Positions 16,143 through 25,363 of a DNA stretch of 64,000 nucleotides are shown here, one piece after another. The notes under the pieces were generated by a model, which worked only from the letters and a program-made list of their open reading frames with translations, searched no databases and was not told where the DNA came from. Origin of the DNA: Streptomyces tsukubensis (lineage in GTDB: Bacteria > Actinomycetota > Actinomycetes > Streptomycetales > Streptomycetaceae); the NCBI RefSeq assembly GCF_003932715.1, contig NZ_CP020700.1, positions 1,130,001 to 1,194,000 of the forward strand, read 5' to 3'. Made by a program: the position numbers and the translations under genes. How positions within the stretch are numbered: position 1 is the stretch's first letter; the number at the start of each line of letters is the position of its first letter.

Positions 16143-19100
16143 TCAGGCCGGGGACGCCCCGCCGGGGGACGGGATCGGCCGGGTCTGCTGTTCGGGTGCG
16201 GGCGGGCTCGCCTGGGCGGGGACCGGGGGGATATCGCCGTGGGACCTGCGGAACATCCGGGTGGCGGTGATCTCGCCGTGGATCTGCTCGCCCGTGGTCT
16301 CCGGCTGGGGCAGTCCGGGCCGCAGATGCTCTTCCACGCTGATGTACTTCAGCCCCGCCCGCAGATCCGCGTCGTTCCGCAGCCGGATGACCAGGGGGAA
16401 CTCCGCGAGGGCTGTGGTGTCGAACAGTCCCGTGGTGTAGAGGAGCTGGACGCCGAGGGCGTCGGAGACCGCCCGCTGGAGTTCCAGCAGATAGGTGGCG
16501 TTGGCCCGGCCGATGGGGTTGTCGAGGAAGAGGGTCCCGGCGTGGCGGTGCCGGTCGCGGCCCCGGTCGTTGCTGCGGAGCGCGGCCATCGTGCAGTAGA
16601 GGGCGATGGCGGCGGTCAGCAGCTGGCCGCCGGAGAAGACGTCGCCCATCTGTCCGACGGGGACCCGCTCGGCCCGCAGCACCGCGTCCGGCTTGAGGAT
16701 CTCCACGGCGATGCCCTTGGGCTGGAGCGCCGCCTGCACGCCCCGCAGGAGCAGCGACATACCGTCCCTGCGGCCTTCTCCGTACGCCACGGAGGCGTTC
16801 TTGCGCAGCGCGGAACGGGTCGCCTCGTCGATGACCTCGCCCAGCCGTTCCGCCAGGGTCGCCTGGTCCGGCTCCTCGAAGCGGATCCGGAGGAACTCCT
16901 GGCCGGACCACTCCCCCAGGCCCTCGGGGAGCCGGGACAGCCGCTGGGCGGAGCGGAGCGTCGCCAGGGCCGATTCGACCAGTCCGCGGAGCCGGTCGAC
17001 GATGGTGTCGCGGTTGCGCTCCAGCTGCTCCAGCTCGTCGGTGAGCACCCGCAGCCGGGGGGCGAAGGCCTCGGCCCAGGCGGCCGCGTGCTCGGGCAGC
17101 GCACCGGCGGGCAGCTCCCGGATCTGCTGGCGGGCCGGGGTGCGCACCTGCTCGTAGCGGGTGGAGTTGGCGTGCCGTACGAGGATGTCGGAGGCCTCCC
17201 GTACGGCCGCTTCCGCCGCGGACAGATCACCGGCGCAGCCGCGCAGGGAGCGGCGGGCGTCGGCGGCGGACTGACGGGCCGCGGCGAGCCCGTCGGGGTA
17301 GGCCTCGGGCTCCTCCGGCTGTCCGGGGTCGGGGGTCTGCTGGTCCGGGTGGTCGCGGAGCAGATCGCGCAGCTGGACGGCGGTCTCGTCGAACCCGGCG
17401 GCACCGTCCTCGGCGGTCCGGTGGGCGGTCAGCAGGGTGCTGTGGGCCGCGCGGGCGGTGTCCAGGGCGTCGGTGCGGGTGGCGAGTTCGGTGGTGGCGG
17501 TACGGAGCAGGAGCTGGGCGTGATCCGCGTCGCCGGGGGCCAGTTCGGCGGGGAGTTCGGTATGGGCGGTGCCGTCGGCGGGGGCGAGCCGCTCGGCCTC
17601 GCCGCGCAGCCGGCCGAGCTTCTCGCTGGCCTCGGACGCCCGTGACTCCAGCATCTGGACCAGGGATTCGGCGCGGGCCGCGGCGGCCTGGCGGGAAGGC
17701 CCGTCGGCGCCGTCGGTGCTCTCCAGAAGCTGGGCGGCGCGGGTGCGGACCTTGTTGGTGAGACGGTCCAGTTCGGCGAGGGCGGCGCTTTCGTCGCTCT
17801 CCGCTCGGGCCTGCTCGGCCCGGAGGTCGGCGCCGACGCCGACCTTCTCGTACAGCTGGGACGCGGCGCGGTAGGCCTCGCGCAGAGCGGGCAGTGCGGC
17901 GCGCGGCGCCTCGGCTCCGGTGCCGGTCGAGTCTGCGCCGTCCACACCGTCCATGCCGTCCGCGGTTGTCTCCGGGGCTCCGGCGATCTCGGCGCGTTCG
18001 GCGCGCAGGGCGCGGGCGGTGCGGCGGGCGTCGTCGCCCGCGCGCTGGGCGGCCCTGCGGTCCTCGTCGGCGGCCTTGGCCCGCTCCCAGCAGGTGGTGG
18101 CGCGGGCCTCCGCCTCGACGGCGTCGTCGGCCAGCTCCCGCAGTTTGACCTGCCAGCCGGCCCGTTCCCGCAGACGGTAGGCGAGTCCGGCGAGGGCGTC
18201 GGCGGCGCGGCGGGCCCGCTGGGCGGTTTCCTGGCGCTCCTCGCGGACCCGGGCGGCCTCCGCGGCGGCCTCGTCGGCTTCGTTCCGTACGGCGCGGGCC
18301 CTGGCCAGCTCCTCCCGGGCCGCTTCGGCCGTCTCACGGGCGGCGGCGGTGCCGTGGGCGAGTTCGGCGAGCATGCCGGGCGGGCAGTCGGCGCGCCAGG
18401 AGGCGATGCGGGCGCCGAGTGCCCGGTCCCCGGCCAGCCGGGCGGCGAGGGCGCGGATCTCCTCGTCCCGGGCGCCGGCCCGGGCGCGCAGGGCCTGCCG
18501 CTCCTCGTCGGCGGCGCCCTCGTCGTGCATGGCCGGGTTGGGCGGTACGAGGAAGACACCGGAATCGTCGCCCGCCGGGTCCGTACCGGGCGGTGGTACG
18601 GGGGCGAGCAGGGCCGCGGCGGTGCCGACCGCGACGGCGGAGCGGGGCAGCAGGGCCGCGGCGCCCAGGACCTCCCGGGCGCGGAGGTGGGAGGCGGGGT
18701 CGGTGATGACGACGCCGTCGACGAGTTCGGGGCGGGCGGCGAGTACGGCGGCGTGGTCGGCGGGGTCGACGGCCTGGGCGAGGTAGCGCCAGCCGGGCAG
18801 GGCGGGGATGCCGTGTTCCGCGAGGTACTCGACGGTGGCGAGGACATCGGGGCCCGGGGGCAGCAGTCCGCCGTCGCCGAGGGCGCCGAGGATACGGGCG
18901 TCGTCGGCGGCGGCGGTCCTCAGGTCGAAGAGGCGGCGTTCGGCTTCGGTGACGTACTGGTCGAGGAGTTCGCGCAGATCGTCGGCCCAGCGGTCCAGTT
19001 CCTCGGCGGACAGCGGGGTGTCACTGGCGCGGGCGGGGGCGCTGCCGCCCTCGGCCGTACCGGCGGAGGGGAGGCTGAGGAGTTCGGCGAGCCGGGTGTC

Positions 19101-20909
19101 CTCGGCGATGGCGGCGGCCGCCCGGTGTTCCGCGGTGTAGGAGTGTTCGGCGGCCGTGGCGGCGTCGGCGGCGCGGGCGGCGGCCAGTTCGGCGCGGGTC
19201 TCCGCGGCGGCGGCCTCCTTGGCACGGTCGGCGGTGATCCGGCCGGTCTCCCGGGCGGTGTCCCAGGCGGCGACGGCGGTCTTCTCGGCGTCGCTGGCGG
19301 CCAGGGCGGCCCTGGCCGGGTCGGCGTCGGGCGCGGTGTCGTCCAGCCAGCCGGCCCGTACGGCTTCGGCGGTCTCCTGTTCGACCTCGGTGAGCCGCTG
19401 GCGGAGGTGGCCGATCTCGCTGCGGGCGCGCTGGGCCTCGGTCGCGGCGGCGGTGGCGTCCCGGTGGGCCGCTTCCCCCGCTTCCTGGAGGGCGGCGGAC
19501 CGCTCCTCGTGTTCGTTGGCGAGCCGTTCGCCCTCCCCCGCGGCCGCGTGGAGGGCGCGGACCAGGTCGGTGGCGGCGAGGGCGCGGGCGGCCAGGGCGG
19601 GGGCGGCGTCCCGTTCTGCCTCGCGGATCGCGGCGGCGACCCTGGCGGAGCGGTCGGCGGCGGCCCGGTGGCGCAGCACGGCTTCGGCGGCCTGCCAGGC
19701 GGAGTGGAGGGTGCGGGCGTCGGTCAGTTCGCGTCGCTGAGCGGCGGCGCCCTTCTCGGCCGCGGTCAGGGCGAGGGAGGCGTGCCGGTAGGCCAGTTCG
19801 GCGGCGACGAGGGAGCTGCGGCTGCGGGCGTTCTCGGCCTCGGTGACGGTGTGGGCGGCGGCGGTGACCTGCTGGGCCAGTTCGGCGGCGCGGGCGCGTT
19901 CGGCGGCGGCGCGGGCCAGCAGCCGGCGGCTGAGGGTGCGGGTGCGGCGTTCGGCGGCGGTGTGGATCTCCCGGGCGCGGGCGCGGGCCCCGGCGGCTTC
20001 GACGATACGCGTCAGGAGGTCGACGGAGCCCGCGGTGAAGTCGCGTTCGGCGGTGAGTTCGGCCCGTCGGCCGATCTTGTTGCCGAAGCCGCTGACGAGA
20101 TCGGCGAGGCCGTCGGTGTCGCGGGTGTCGGTGACGGCCCGCAGCAGCAGATCGGTGAAGTCGGAGTCCTTCTTGACCGCGAAGAGTCCGGCGGCCTCGC
20201 CCTCGTCGGCGTTCATCTCGCGCTGGTAGCGGAAGAGTTCGGGGTCGAGACCGAGTTCGCCGAGGTGTTCGTTCCAGCGGTCGTGGATCTCTTCCCAGTG
20301 GACGTCGAGGTGGGGGTAGGCCTTCCCGGCGTCGGTGAGGGCGTCCCGGAAGCCCTTCATGGTGCGGCGGCGGCCGCGGGCTCCGGAGACGCCTTCGGCC
20401 GGGGGTCGTACGGAGGTGGCCTCGGCGACCGGGAGGGAGTCGAGGCCGAGTCCGGGTCCTGGCCGGAAGGAGTACCAGGCCTCCGCGAACTTCCGGGGGT
20501 CGTTGGAGACCTGGCGGCCGCGCCATTCGCTGACCTTGCCGACGACGACGAGTTCACCGGTGAGGGTGTGCTGCCACTCCAGGGCGACGTGGCCGCAGTC
20601 GTCGGCGAGCAGGAATTTGCGCAGTACGCCGGAGCTGGCGCCGCCGAGGGTGTTGCGGTGGCCGGGCAGCATCACCGAGAAGATCAGTTTGAGGAGGACG
20701 GACTTGCCGCCGCCGTTCTCCAGGAAGAGCACGCCCGCGGGGGCGGGGCGGCGCGGCGGGCCGACCGGCTCCTCCTCGAAGAACTCCGCCTGGGCGGGCG
20801 CGGGGTCGGGCACCGGCTCACCGACTCCGCGCAGGTCCAGCACGGTGTCGGCGTAGCGCGCACCGGCCGGCCCGATGGAGTAGAGGCGAACGCGGGACAG
20901 CTCGTACAT
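16143..20909 (-). CDS. SMC-like ATPase (MukB/MksB/JetC-type condensin subunit)
   Basis: The 1588-residue protein has split ABC ATPase halves at its ends and long coiled coil between. The Walker A is LENGGGKSVLLKLIF (about residues 63-77). Near the C-terminus lie the ABC signature VFSGGQLLTAAIAL (about 1424-1437) and Walker B GTLFLDNPIGRAN (about 1458-1470). The middle is Ala/Glu/Arg-rich heptad sequence broken by a globular segment (ALPGWRYLAQAVDPADHAAVLAARPELVDGV) that may be a hinge. This is the architecture of MukB, MksB and Wadjet JetC, which extrude DNA loops. It is the third gene after a kleisin-like and a MukE-sized protein, the JetA-JetB-JetC order. No JetD/MksG nuclease gene is adjacent. 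Confidence 0.8.
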   Translation of the reverse strand: MYELSRVRLYSIGPAGARYADTVLDLRGVGEPVPDPAPAQAEFFEEEPVGPPRRPAPAGVLFLENGGGKSVLLKLIFSVMLPGHRNTLGGASSGVLRKFLLADDCGHVALEWQHTLTGELVVVGKVSEWRGRQVSNDPRKFAEAWYSFRPGPGLGLDSLPVAEATSVRPPAEGVSGARGRRRTMKGFRDALTDAGKAYPHLDVHWEEIHDRWNEHLGELGLDPELFRYQREMNADEGEAAGLFAVKKDSDFTDLLLRAVTDTRDTDGLADLVSGFGNKIGRRAELTAERDFTAGSVDLLTRIVEAAGARARAREIHTAAERRTRTLSRRLLARAAAERARAAELAQQVTAAAHTVTEAENARSRSSLVAAELAYRHASLALTAAEKGAAAQRRELTDARTLHSAWQAAEAVLRHRAAADRSARVAAAIREAERDAAPALAARALAATDLVRALHAAAGEGERLANEHEERSAALQEAGEAAHRDATAAATEAQRARSEIGHLRQRLTEVEQETAEAVRAGWLDDTAPDADPARAALAASDAEKTAVAAWDTARETGRITADRAKEAAAAETRAELAAARAADAATAAEHSYTAEHRAAAAIAEDTRLAELLSLPSAGTAEGGSAPARASDTPLSAEELDRWADDLRELLDQYVTEAERRLFDLRTAAADDARILGALGDGGLLPPGPDVLATVEYLAEHGIPALPGWRYLAQAVDPADHAAVLAARPELVDGVVITDPASHLRAREVLGAAALLPRSAVAVGTAAALLAPVPPPGTDPAGDDSGVFLVPPNPAMHDEGAADEERQALRARAGARDEEIRALAARLAGDRALGARIASWRADCPPGMLAELAHGTAAARETAEAAREELARARAVRNEADEAAAEAARVREERQETAQRARRAADALAGLAYRLRERAGWQVKLRELADDAVEAEARATTCWERAKAADEDRRAAQRAGDDARRTARALRAERAEIAGAPETTADGMDGVDGADSTGTGAEAPRAALPALREAYRAASQLYEKVGVGADLRAEQARAESDESAALAELDRLTNKVRTRAAQLLESTDGADGPSRQAAAARAESLVQMLESRASEASEKLGRLRGEAERLAPADGTAHTELPAELAPGDADHAQLLLRTATTELATRTDALDTARAAHSTLLTAHRTAEDGAAGFDETAVQLRDLLRDHPDQQTPDPGQPEEPEAYPDGLAAARQSAADARRSLRGCAGDLSAAEAAVREASDILVRHANSTRYEQVRTPARQQIRELPAGALPEHAAAWAEAFAPRLRVLTDELEQLERNRDTIVDRLRGLVESALATLRSAQRLSRLPEGLGEWSGQEFLRIRFEEPDQATLAERLGEVIDEATRSALRKNASVAYGEGRRDGMSLLLRGVQAALQPKGIAVEILKPDAVLRAERVPVGQMGDVFSGGQLLTAAIALYCTMAALRSNDRGRDRHRHAGTLFLDNPIGRANATYLLELQRAVSDALGVQLLYTTGLFDTTALAEFPLVIRLRNDADLRAGLKYISVEEHLRPGLPQPETTGEQIHGEITATRMFRRSHGDIPPVPAQASPPAPEQQTRPIPSPGGASPA

Positions 20910-20986
20910 GGCGGCGGACTCTCAGATGTCGACTGGTCGGAATACCGGGTTGCCGGGCGGGGCGGCGGGTGTCGCCCGGCCGGGGC

Positions 20987-21892
20987 TCAGGCGTGGAAGG
21001 GAAGGCCCGCGTCGGCGGCCAGTTCCAGATCGTCGCCGTCGGGCGGGGGAAGCAGGGTGGCGGCGCCGTCGCTGACCGGGACGACGCCCAGGTCGAGCAG
21101 TTCGGCCATGGCGGCGGTACCGGCGAGATCGCGGACCTGGAGCTGGTAGCGGGCGGTGGTGCGGTAGGTGCCGCCGGAGTCGTCGCCGGTGCGCTGGAGG
21201 AATCCGGAGTCGGTGAGGAAGGCGACGGCCTTGCCGACGATGCCGGTGGTGGATCCGGCGAGGCGGCGGGCGTCCTTGGTGGCTCCGGTGGCGCTGCGGC
21301 GGGCCCAGACCCGCCAGGCGGACTCCAGCCCGGGGGCGCCGGTGGCCGGGTCGCTGTTCTCGCCCTGTTCGCCGGCGCGCTCTTCGAGGCGGCGGCAGGC
21401 CTGCCGGACGAAGGCGTCCACGCCGTTGACGGTGACCCGGCCGATGTAGCCGTCGTCGGCGAGGTCCTCCGGGCGGGGGAAGGCCATGGTGGCGACGGAG
21501 AGATGGGCCAGTCCGTGGAGGAAGCGGTCGGCGGAGTCGGCGGCGGCCCGGCGGGCGTAGTCGCCCATGCGGACCGCGAAGACGGAGTCCTCGCCCGCGG
21601 TGACGGCCATGCCCGCGCGGGAGGAGACCTCCAGGACGACGAGTCCGAGGCCGGTGGCGACGGCGTCGGCGAGGCGGGCGAAGGCGCTGTCGTCCCGGTA
21701 GCGGCGGAGCAGTTCGGCGTACTCCGCGTCGCGGGCGGGGAGGAGCTTGGGCTGGAGTCCGAAGGCGACCAGCCGGGCGGCGTCGGCGGCGTCGGCCGGG
21801 GTGACCGCGGAGGCCGCCACCGGCCGGTCCGGGGCAGGAGCGGGGGCCTCGGTCTCCTGGGCCGGTTCGCGCTCGGCATGCGATTCGGTCAC
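20987..21892 (-). CDS. Possible MukE/MksE/JetB-like condensin accessory subunit
   Basis: The 301-residue protein has an acidic, Pro/Ala-rich leader and then a mainly helical body. Late motifs GIVGKAVAFLTDSGFLQRTGDDSGGTYRTTARYQLQVRDLA read like a winged helix (helix-turn-helix followed by a beta hairpin), the fold expected of MukE/JetB proteins. I infer the role mainly from size, position between the kleisin-like and SMC-like genes, and this winged-helix signature; I cannot confirm family membership by eye. The GTG at 21892 is the start. It is 77 bp upstream of the SMC-like gene. Confidence 0.5.
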   Translation of the reverse strand: MTESHAEREPAQETEAPAPAPDRPVAASAVTPADAADAARLVAFGLQPKLLPARDAEYAELLRRYRDDSAFARLADAVATGLGLVVLEVSSRAGMAVTAGEDSVFAVRMGDYARRAAADSADRFLHGLAHLSVATMAFPRPEDLADDGYIGRVTVNGVDAFVRQACRRLEERAGEQGENSDPATGAPGLESAWRVWARRSATGATKDARRLAGSTTGIVGKAVAFLTDSGFLQRTGDDSGGTYRTTARYQLQVRDLAGTAAMAELLDLGVVPVSDGAATLLPPPDGDDLELAADAGLPFHA

Positions 21893-22043
21893 TGGGCGGG
21901 CTCCTCGTGCGGACAGGGCTGACAGGGCTGGCGGGACGGACGGTGGTGCGGTACGGCGGCCGGGGGCCGGCCCCCGGCGGTACGGGCCCGGCGCTCCGGT
22001 GTGCCACCGCGGGCCGGGGCGCCGGGTGAGCGGTACCCGGGTG

Positions 22044-23570
22044 TCATGCCGCCTCCGTACGGTCGGCGGCCATCCCGGCGGCGTCGAGCAGCGCCGTACC
22101 CACGATGAGGTCGGCGCCGCCGAATTCGGGGTCGTCCAGCCGGGTGCCGTCGTCGACGGCGAACAGCAGCTTCTCCTCGCCCTGCCGGTAGGCGGTGCCG
22201 ACCGGGGGGCTGGCCGCGTGGACCGCGAGGAGGGCCACCAGATAGGGCAGGTCGGGGTCGCGGCGGCGGGCGTCGGCGAGCAGTCCGGAGAGCCGGCGGG
22301 GCGCGTCGTGTTCCAGGTCGAGCAGTTCCATCGCCCGGGCGAGCTGTTCCTCGGTGAACCGGCTGTCGTCGGGGGTGGCGATCAGATCGGGCTCGGGCAT
22401 CTCGGCGCCGAGGTGCTCCCGTTCGACGGGGGGTGTCAGCAGCAGCTCGACGAGATCGCCGACGCGGACGGAGGACGGGGTGCGCAGTCCGGTGCCGTGG
22501 GCGAAGAAGGCGTCGGTGACCTTGATGGCCCCTTCCATCGGCAGCGGCAGGACGGGGGCGAGAAGCTGTCCGTAGAGGTCGAGGCCGGTGCGGGTGGTGG
22601 GGCGGGCGAAGGCCTGCCGGTCCTGTTCGGCGCGGAAGAGGGGACCGGCCTCCAGCAGGCGGGACTGGAGCTGGGTGTGGCGGCGGATGCAGTCCTTGAC
22701 GATATCGACGAGTTCGGCGGCGCGGCGCTTGTTCTCGGGCTCCTCCGCCTCGTCACGGGCGCGGCGGATGTTCGTCAGGATGGCGTTCTCGTGGCGGTAG
22801 CGGTCGGCGACGTGGTCGAGGGCTTCCGCGATCATGTCGGGGACCGTGTTCAGCCAGTCGACGGCGCGGACGTTGCGCCGGGTGGCCTCCAGGGTGCGGC
22901 GGAGGGTCTCCGAGTACTGCACGGTGCGGTAGCGGGCCTGTTCGGCGGCGAGCTGGGCATCGGCCAGCCTGCCGCGGCTGATGAGGACCTCCAGCTTGAC
23001 CTCGGCGGCGATCTGGGCGCTGGTCACATCGGTGTCGAGGGCGCCGACGAGGACGTTGACCGCCTCGTCGGTGGTGCGCAGATAGACCGCGCCGCCGTAG
23101 CCGGGGACCTCCTCGACGAGCTTGAAGTCGTAGTCGCGGCGGGTGTAGACACCGTCGGCGCCGAAGGTGCCGTACACCGCGCGGAAGCCGCGGTCGACAC
23201 TGCCGACGTTGATCAGGTTCTCCAGCACCCAGCGGGCGACGCGTTCGTGCTCGGCGGCGGGCCGCCGCGGGGCCTGGGCGGCGATCCGGGGCAGCAGTCT
23301 GGCGACTATCTGGTCGTGGTCGGCGCCGGTGTCGAAGTCCATGTGGAGGGTGACCAGGTCGATGGCCGCGAGGGCGACCTCGGCCATCGCGTAGACCGAG
23401 TACTCGCCCGCGAGGTTCGCCTTGCGCGTGTCGAGATCGTGCAGCGGGGCGGTGCAGGCGAGGGCGCGCAGCCGCCGCGCCAGCCCTTCGTCGGCGGCCG
23501 GGCCCTGCGCGGGCCGCGGCCCCGCGCTGAGCTGGGGCGGAACGGGGTCCGTCGAGGCAGGCGAAGTCAC
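22044..23570 (-). CDS. Possible kleisin-like subunit (MukF/MksF/JetA-type)
   Basis: The 508-residue protein is helical, with EYSVYAMAEVALAAIDLVTLHMDFDTG and ARWVLENLINVGSVDRGFRAVYG (winged-helix-like), then long amphipathic helices (QIAAEVKLEVLISRGRLADAQLAAEQARYRTVQYSETLRRTLEATRRNV) as seen in MukF/JetA middle regions, and a mixed C-terminal domain. It opens the three-gene unit with the MukE-like and SMC-like proteins. The kleisin assignment is an inference from order, size and helix pattern. The GTG at 23570 is preferred; a TTG 30 bp upstream is possible. A 414-bp region with tandem GAC(A/G)ACACC repeats lies upstream. Confidence 0.5.
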   Translation of the reverse strand: MTSPASTDPVPPQLSAGPRPAQGPAADEGLARRLRALACTAPLHDLDTRKANLAGEYSVYAMAEVALAAIDLVTLHMDFDTGADHDQIVARLLPRIAAQAPRRPAAEHERVARWVLENLINVGSVDRGFRAVYGTFGADGVYTRRDYDFKLVEEVPGYGGAVYLRTTDEAVNVLVGALDTDVTSAQIAAEVKLEVLISRGRLADAQLAAEQARYRTVQYSETLRRTLEATRRNVRAVDWLNTVPDMIAEALDHVADRYRHENAILTNIRRARDEAEEPENKRRAAELVDIVKDCIRRHTQLQSRLLEAGPLFRAEQDRQAFARPTTRTGLDLYGQLLAPVLPLPMEGAIKVTDAFFAHGTGLRTPSSVRVGDLVELLLTPPVEREHLGAEMPEPDLIATPDDSRFTEEQLARAMELLDLEHDAPRRLSGLLADARRRDPDLPYLVALLAVHAASPPVGTAYRQGEEKLLFAVDDGTRLDDPEFGGADLIVGTALLDAAGMAADRTEAA

Positions 23571-23788
23571 GGTGCACAGATTAGGTCCTCGCAGTGACAA
23601 CGGTCGAAACGGCGAATCGTCTGGCTTGTCCCCACGGCGGGGTATCGGTGGCGGAGGCCGTGGGCTACGGTCCGGCTGTCACGGCTCTCCCGGGCCGTGT
23701 CCGCACGGTCCCGCCCGTCCCGCGGCACCCGCCCCGGGGACGGCCGGAATCCGCGGCGGGGAACTTCTGTGCGAGTGTGCGCGTCCCC

Positions 23789-23863
23789 GACAACACCCGA
23801 CAACACAGGGGACGACACCGGGGACGACACCGGGCAGCACCGGACAACACCGGGGACGACACC
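23789..23863. repeat. Tandem GAC(A/G)ACAC repeats in divergent intergenic region
   Basis: Six copies of GAC(A/G)ACAC(C/A) start at 23789, 23799, 23811, 23823, 23843 and 23855, with 10-20 bp spacing, mostly 12. The block lies between the divergent kleisin-like gene and pxpA. GACGACACC occurs three times. The copies contain GACAC, the core reported for the sporulation regulator WhiA, but they could equally be a simple minisatellite. Confidence 0.85.
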
Positions 23864-23984
23864 GGGCGGGTGCCGCGACGTCGCTCCGGTACGAGCGCTT
23901 GTGTGCCTGGTGGGGGGCCGCGAGCACGGCGACCGCGGTGACGGCTGGGACTGCTGTGACCGTTGCAGGGACAGGAGGAGACGG

Positions 23985-24749
23985 ATGACTTGGGCGTCCA
24001 TCGACCTCAACGCCGATCTGGGCGAGGGGTTCGGCCGCTGGCGGCTCACCGACGACGAGCAGTTGCTGTCGGTGGTGACCAGCGCCAATGTCGCCTGCGG
24101 CTTCCATGCGGGAGACGCGGCGACGATGCGGGAGGTGTGCCGGATCGCGGCCGAGCGGTCGGTGCGGATCGGTGCCCAGGTGGCGTACCGGGATCTCGCC
24201 GGGTTCGGGCGGCGGGCGATGGAGGTGCCGCCGGACGAGCTGGCGGCCGAGGTCGCCTATCAGATCGGTGCCCTGGAGGTCTTCGCCCGGGCGGCCGGGT
24301 CCCGGGTGTCGTACGTCAAACCGCACGGTGCCCTGTACAACCGCGTGGTGGGCGACGAGGAGCAGGCCGCGGCCGTGGTGGAGGGGGTACGGCTGGCGGG
24401 CGGGCAGCTGCCGCTGCTCTCGCTGCCGGGGTCCGCACTGCACTCCCTGGCGGAGAAGGCCGGACTGCCGGTGGTCACCGAGGGGTTCGCGGACCGGGCG
24501 TACACCGCGCAGGGCACGCTGGTGCCGCGCGGCGAGGAGGGGGCGGTGCTGTCGGACCCGGCGGCCGTGGTGGAACGGTCGGTGAGCATGGCGCGGTTCG
24601 GGGTGGTCGCGGCCCGCTGCGGGCGGACCGTCGCCGTACGGCCCCGGTCCCTGTGCGTCCACGGGGACACCCCCGGGGCCGTGGCGCTGGCGCGCCGGGT
24701 GCGGCGGGGTCTGGAGGAGGCCGGGGTGCGGGTGGAGGCGTTCGGATGA
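23985..24749 (+). CDS. pxpA: 5-oxoprolinase subunit PxpA (LamB/YcsF family)
   Basis: The 254-residue protein is a textbook LamB/YcsF member: IDLNADLGEGFGRW at the start, TSANVACGFHAGD, IGAQVAYRDLAGFGRR, SYVKPHGALYN and EGFADRAYTAQGTLVPR, and RSLCVHGDTPGAV near the end. PxpABC together hydrolyse 5-oxoproline (pyroglutamate) to glutamate using ATP, clearing a damage product of glutamine. The ATG at 23985 has AGGAGGAG 4 nt upstream. The stop overlaps the pxpB start (ATGA). Confidence 0.95.
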   Translation: MTWASIDLNADLGEGFGRWRLTDDEQLLSVVTSANVACGFHAGDAATMREVCRIAAERSVRIGAQVAYRDLAGFGRRAMEVPPDELAAEVAYQIGALEVFARAAGSRVSYVKPHGALYNRVVGDEEQAAAVVEGVRLAGGQLPLLSLPGSALHSLAEKAGLPVVTEGFADRAYTAQGTLVPRGEEGAVLSDPAAVVERSVSMARFGVVAARCGRTVAVRPRSLCVHGDTPGAVALARRVRRGLEEAGVRVEAFG

Positions 24750-25363
24750 GGGTGCTGCCGGTGGGCGACCGGGCGCTGCTGGTCGAACTCGCGGACGGGG
24801 AGGAGGCCGGGGCGTTCCATGCCGAGGTGCTGCGGCGGCGGGCCGCGGGCGCGCTGCCGCCGGTGACGGAGATCGTCCCGGCGGCCAGGACCGTGCTGCT
24901 CGACGGGGTCGCGGATCCCGGGCGGCTCGCGGCGGAGCTGGCCGGCTGGACGTTCGGGCCGGCCGGGGCGCGGGCGGAGGCGGTGGTCGAGGTGCCGGTG
25001 CGCTACGACGGGCCGGATCTGCCGCGGGTGGCGGCGCTGTGGGGGGTGGCGGAGGAGGAGGTCGCCGCGATCCACTCGGCGGCCGGATTCCGGGTCGCGT
25101 TCTGCGGGTTCGCCCCCGGTTTCGGCTATCTGACCGGGCTGCCCGAGCGGTACGCGGTGCCCCGCCGGGCCACCCCGCGGACCTCGGTGCCCGCGGGTGC
25201 GCTGGGGCTGGCCGGCCCGTACACCGGCGTCTATCCCCGTTCCTCGCCCGGCGGCTGGCAGCTGATCGGCAGGACGGAGCTGACGCTGTGGGATCCGGGC
25301 CGGGATCCGGCGGCACTGCTGTCGCCGGGCGCGCGGGTGCGGTTCGTTCCGGAGGGGCCGTGA
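24746..25363 (+). CDS. pxpB: 5-oxoprolinase subunit PxpB (KipI family)
   Basis: The 205-residue protein matches the KipI-type allophanate hydrolase subunit 1 family: MRVLPVGDRALLVEL, VEVPVRYDGPDLPRVA, FRVAFCGFAPGFGYLTGLP, RRATPRTSVPAGALGLAGPYTGVYPRSSPGGWQLIGRT. In the PxpABC enzyme, PxpB and PxpC form the unit that activates 5-oxoproline. The start ATG is embedded in the pxpA stop and the stop in the pxpC start, so the three subunits are made in step. Confidence 0.95.
   Translation: MRVLPVGDRALLVELADGEEAGAFHAEVLRRRAAGALPPVTEIVPAARTVLLDGVADPGRLAAELAGWTFGPAGARAEAVVEVPVRYDGPDLPRVAALWGVAEEEVAAIHSAAGFRVAFCGFAPGFGYLTGLPERYAVPRRATPRTSVPAGALGLAGPYTGVYPRSSPGGWQLIGRTELTLWDPGRDPAALLSPGARVRFVPEGP

Noticed and set aside
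16239..21149. Long plus-strand open frames opposite the SMC-like gene
   Set aside because: Gly/Val/Gln-rich mirror translations of a coiled-coil gene with no ribosome-binding sites or motifs.
16143..23570. Complete Wadjet defence system
   Set aside because: The JetD-type nuclease is not adjacent, and family membership of the two small subunits cannot be confirmed by eye; reported only as condensin-like.
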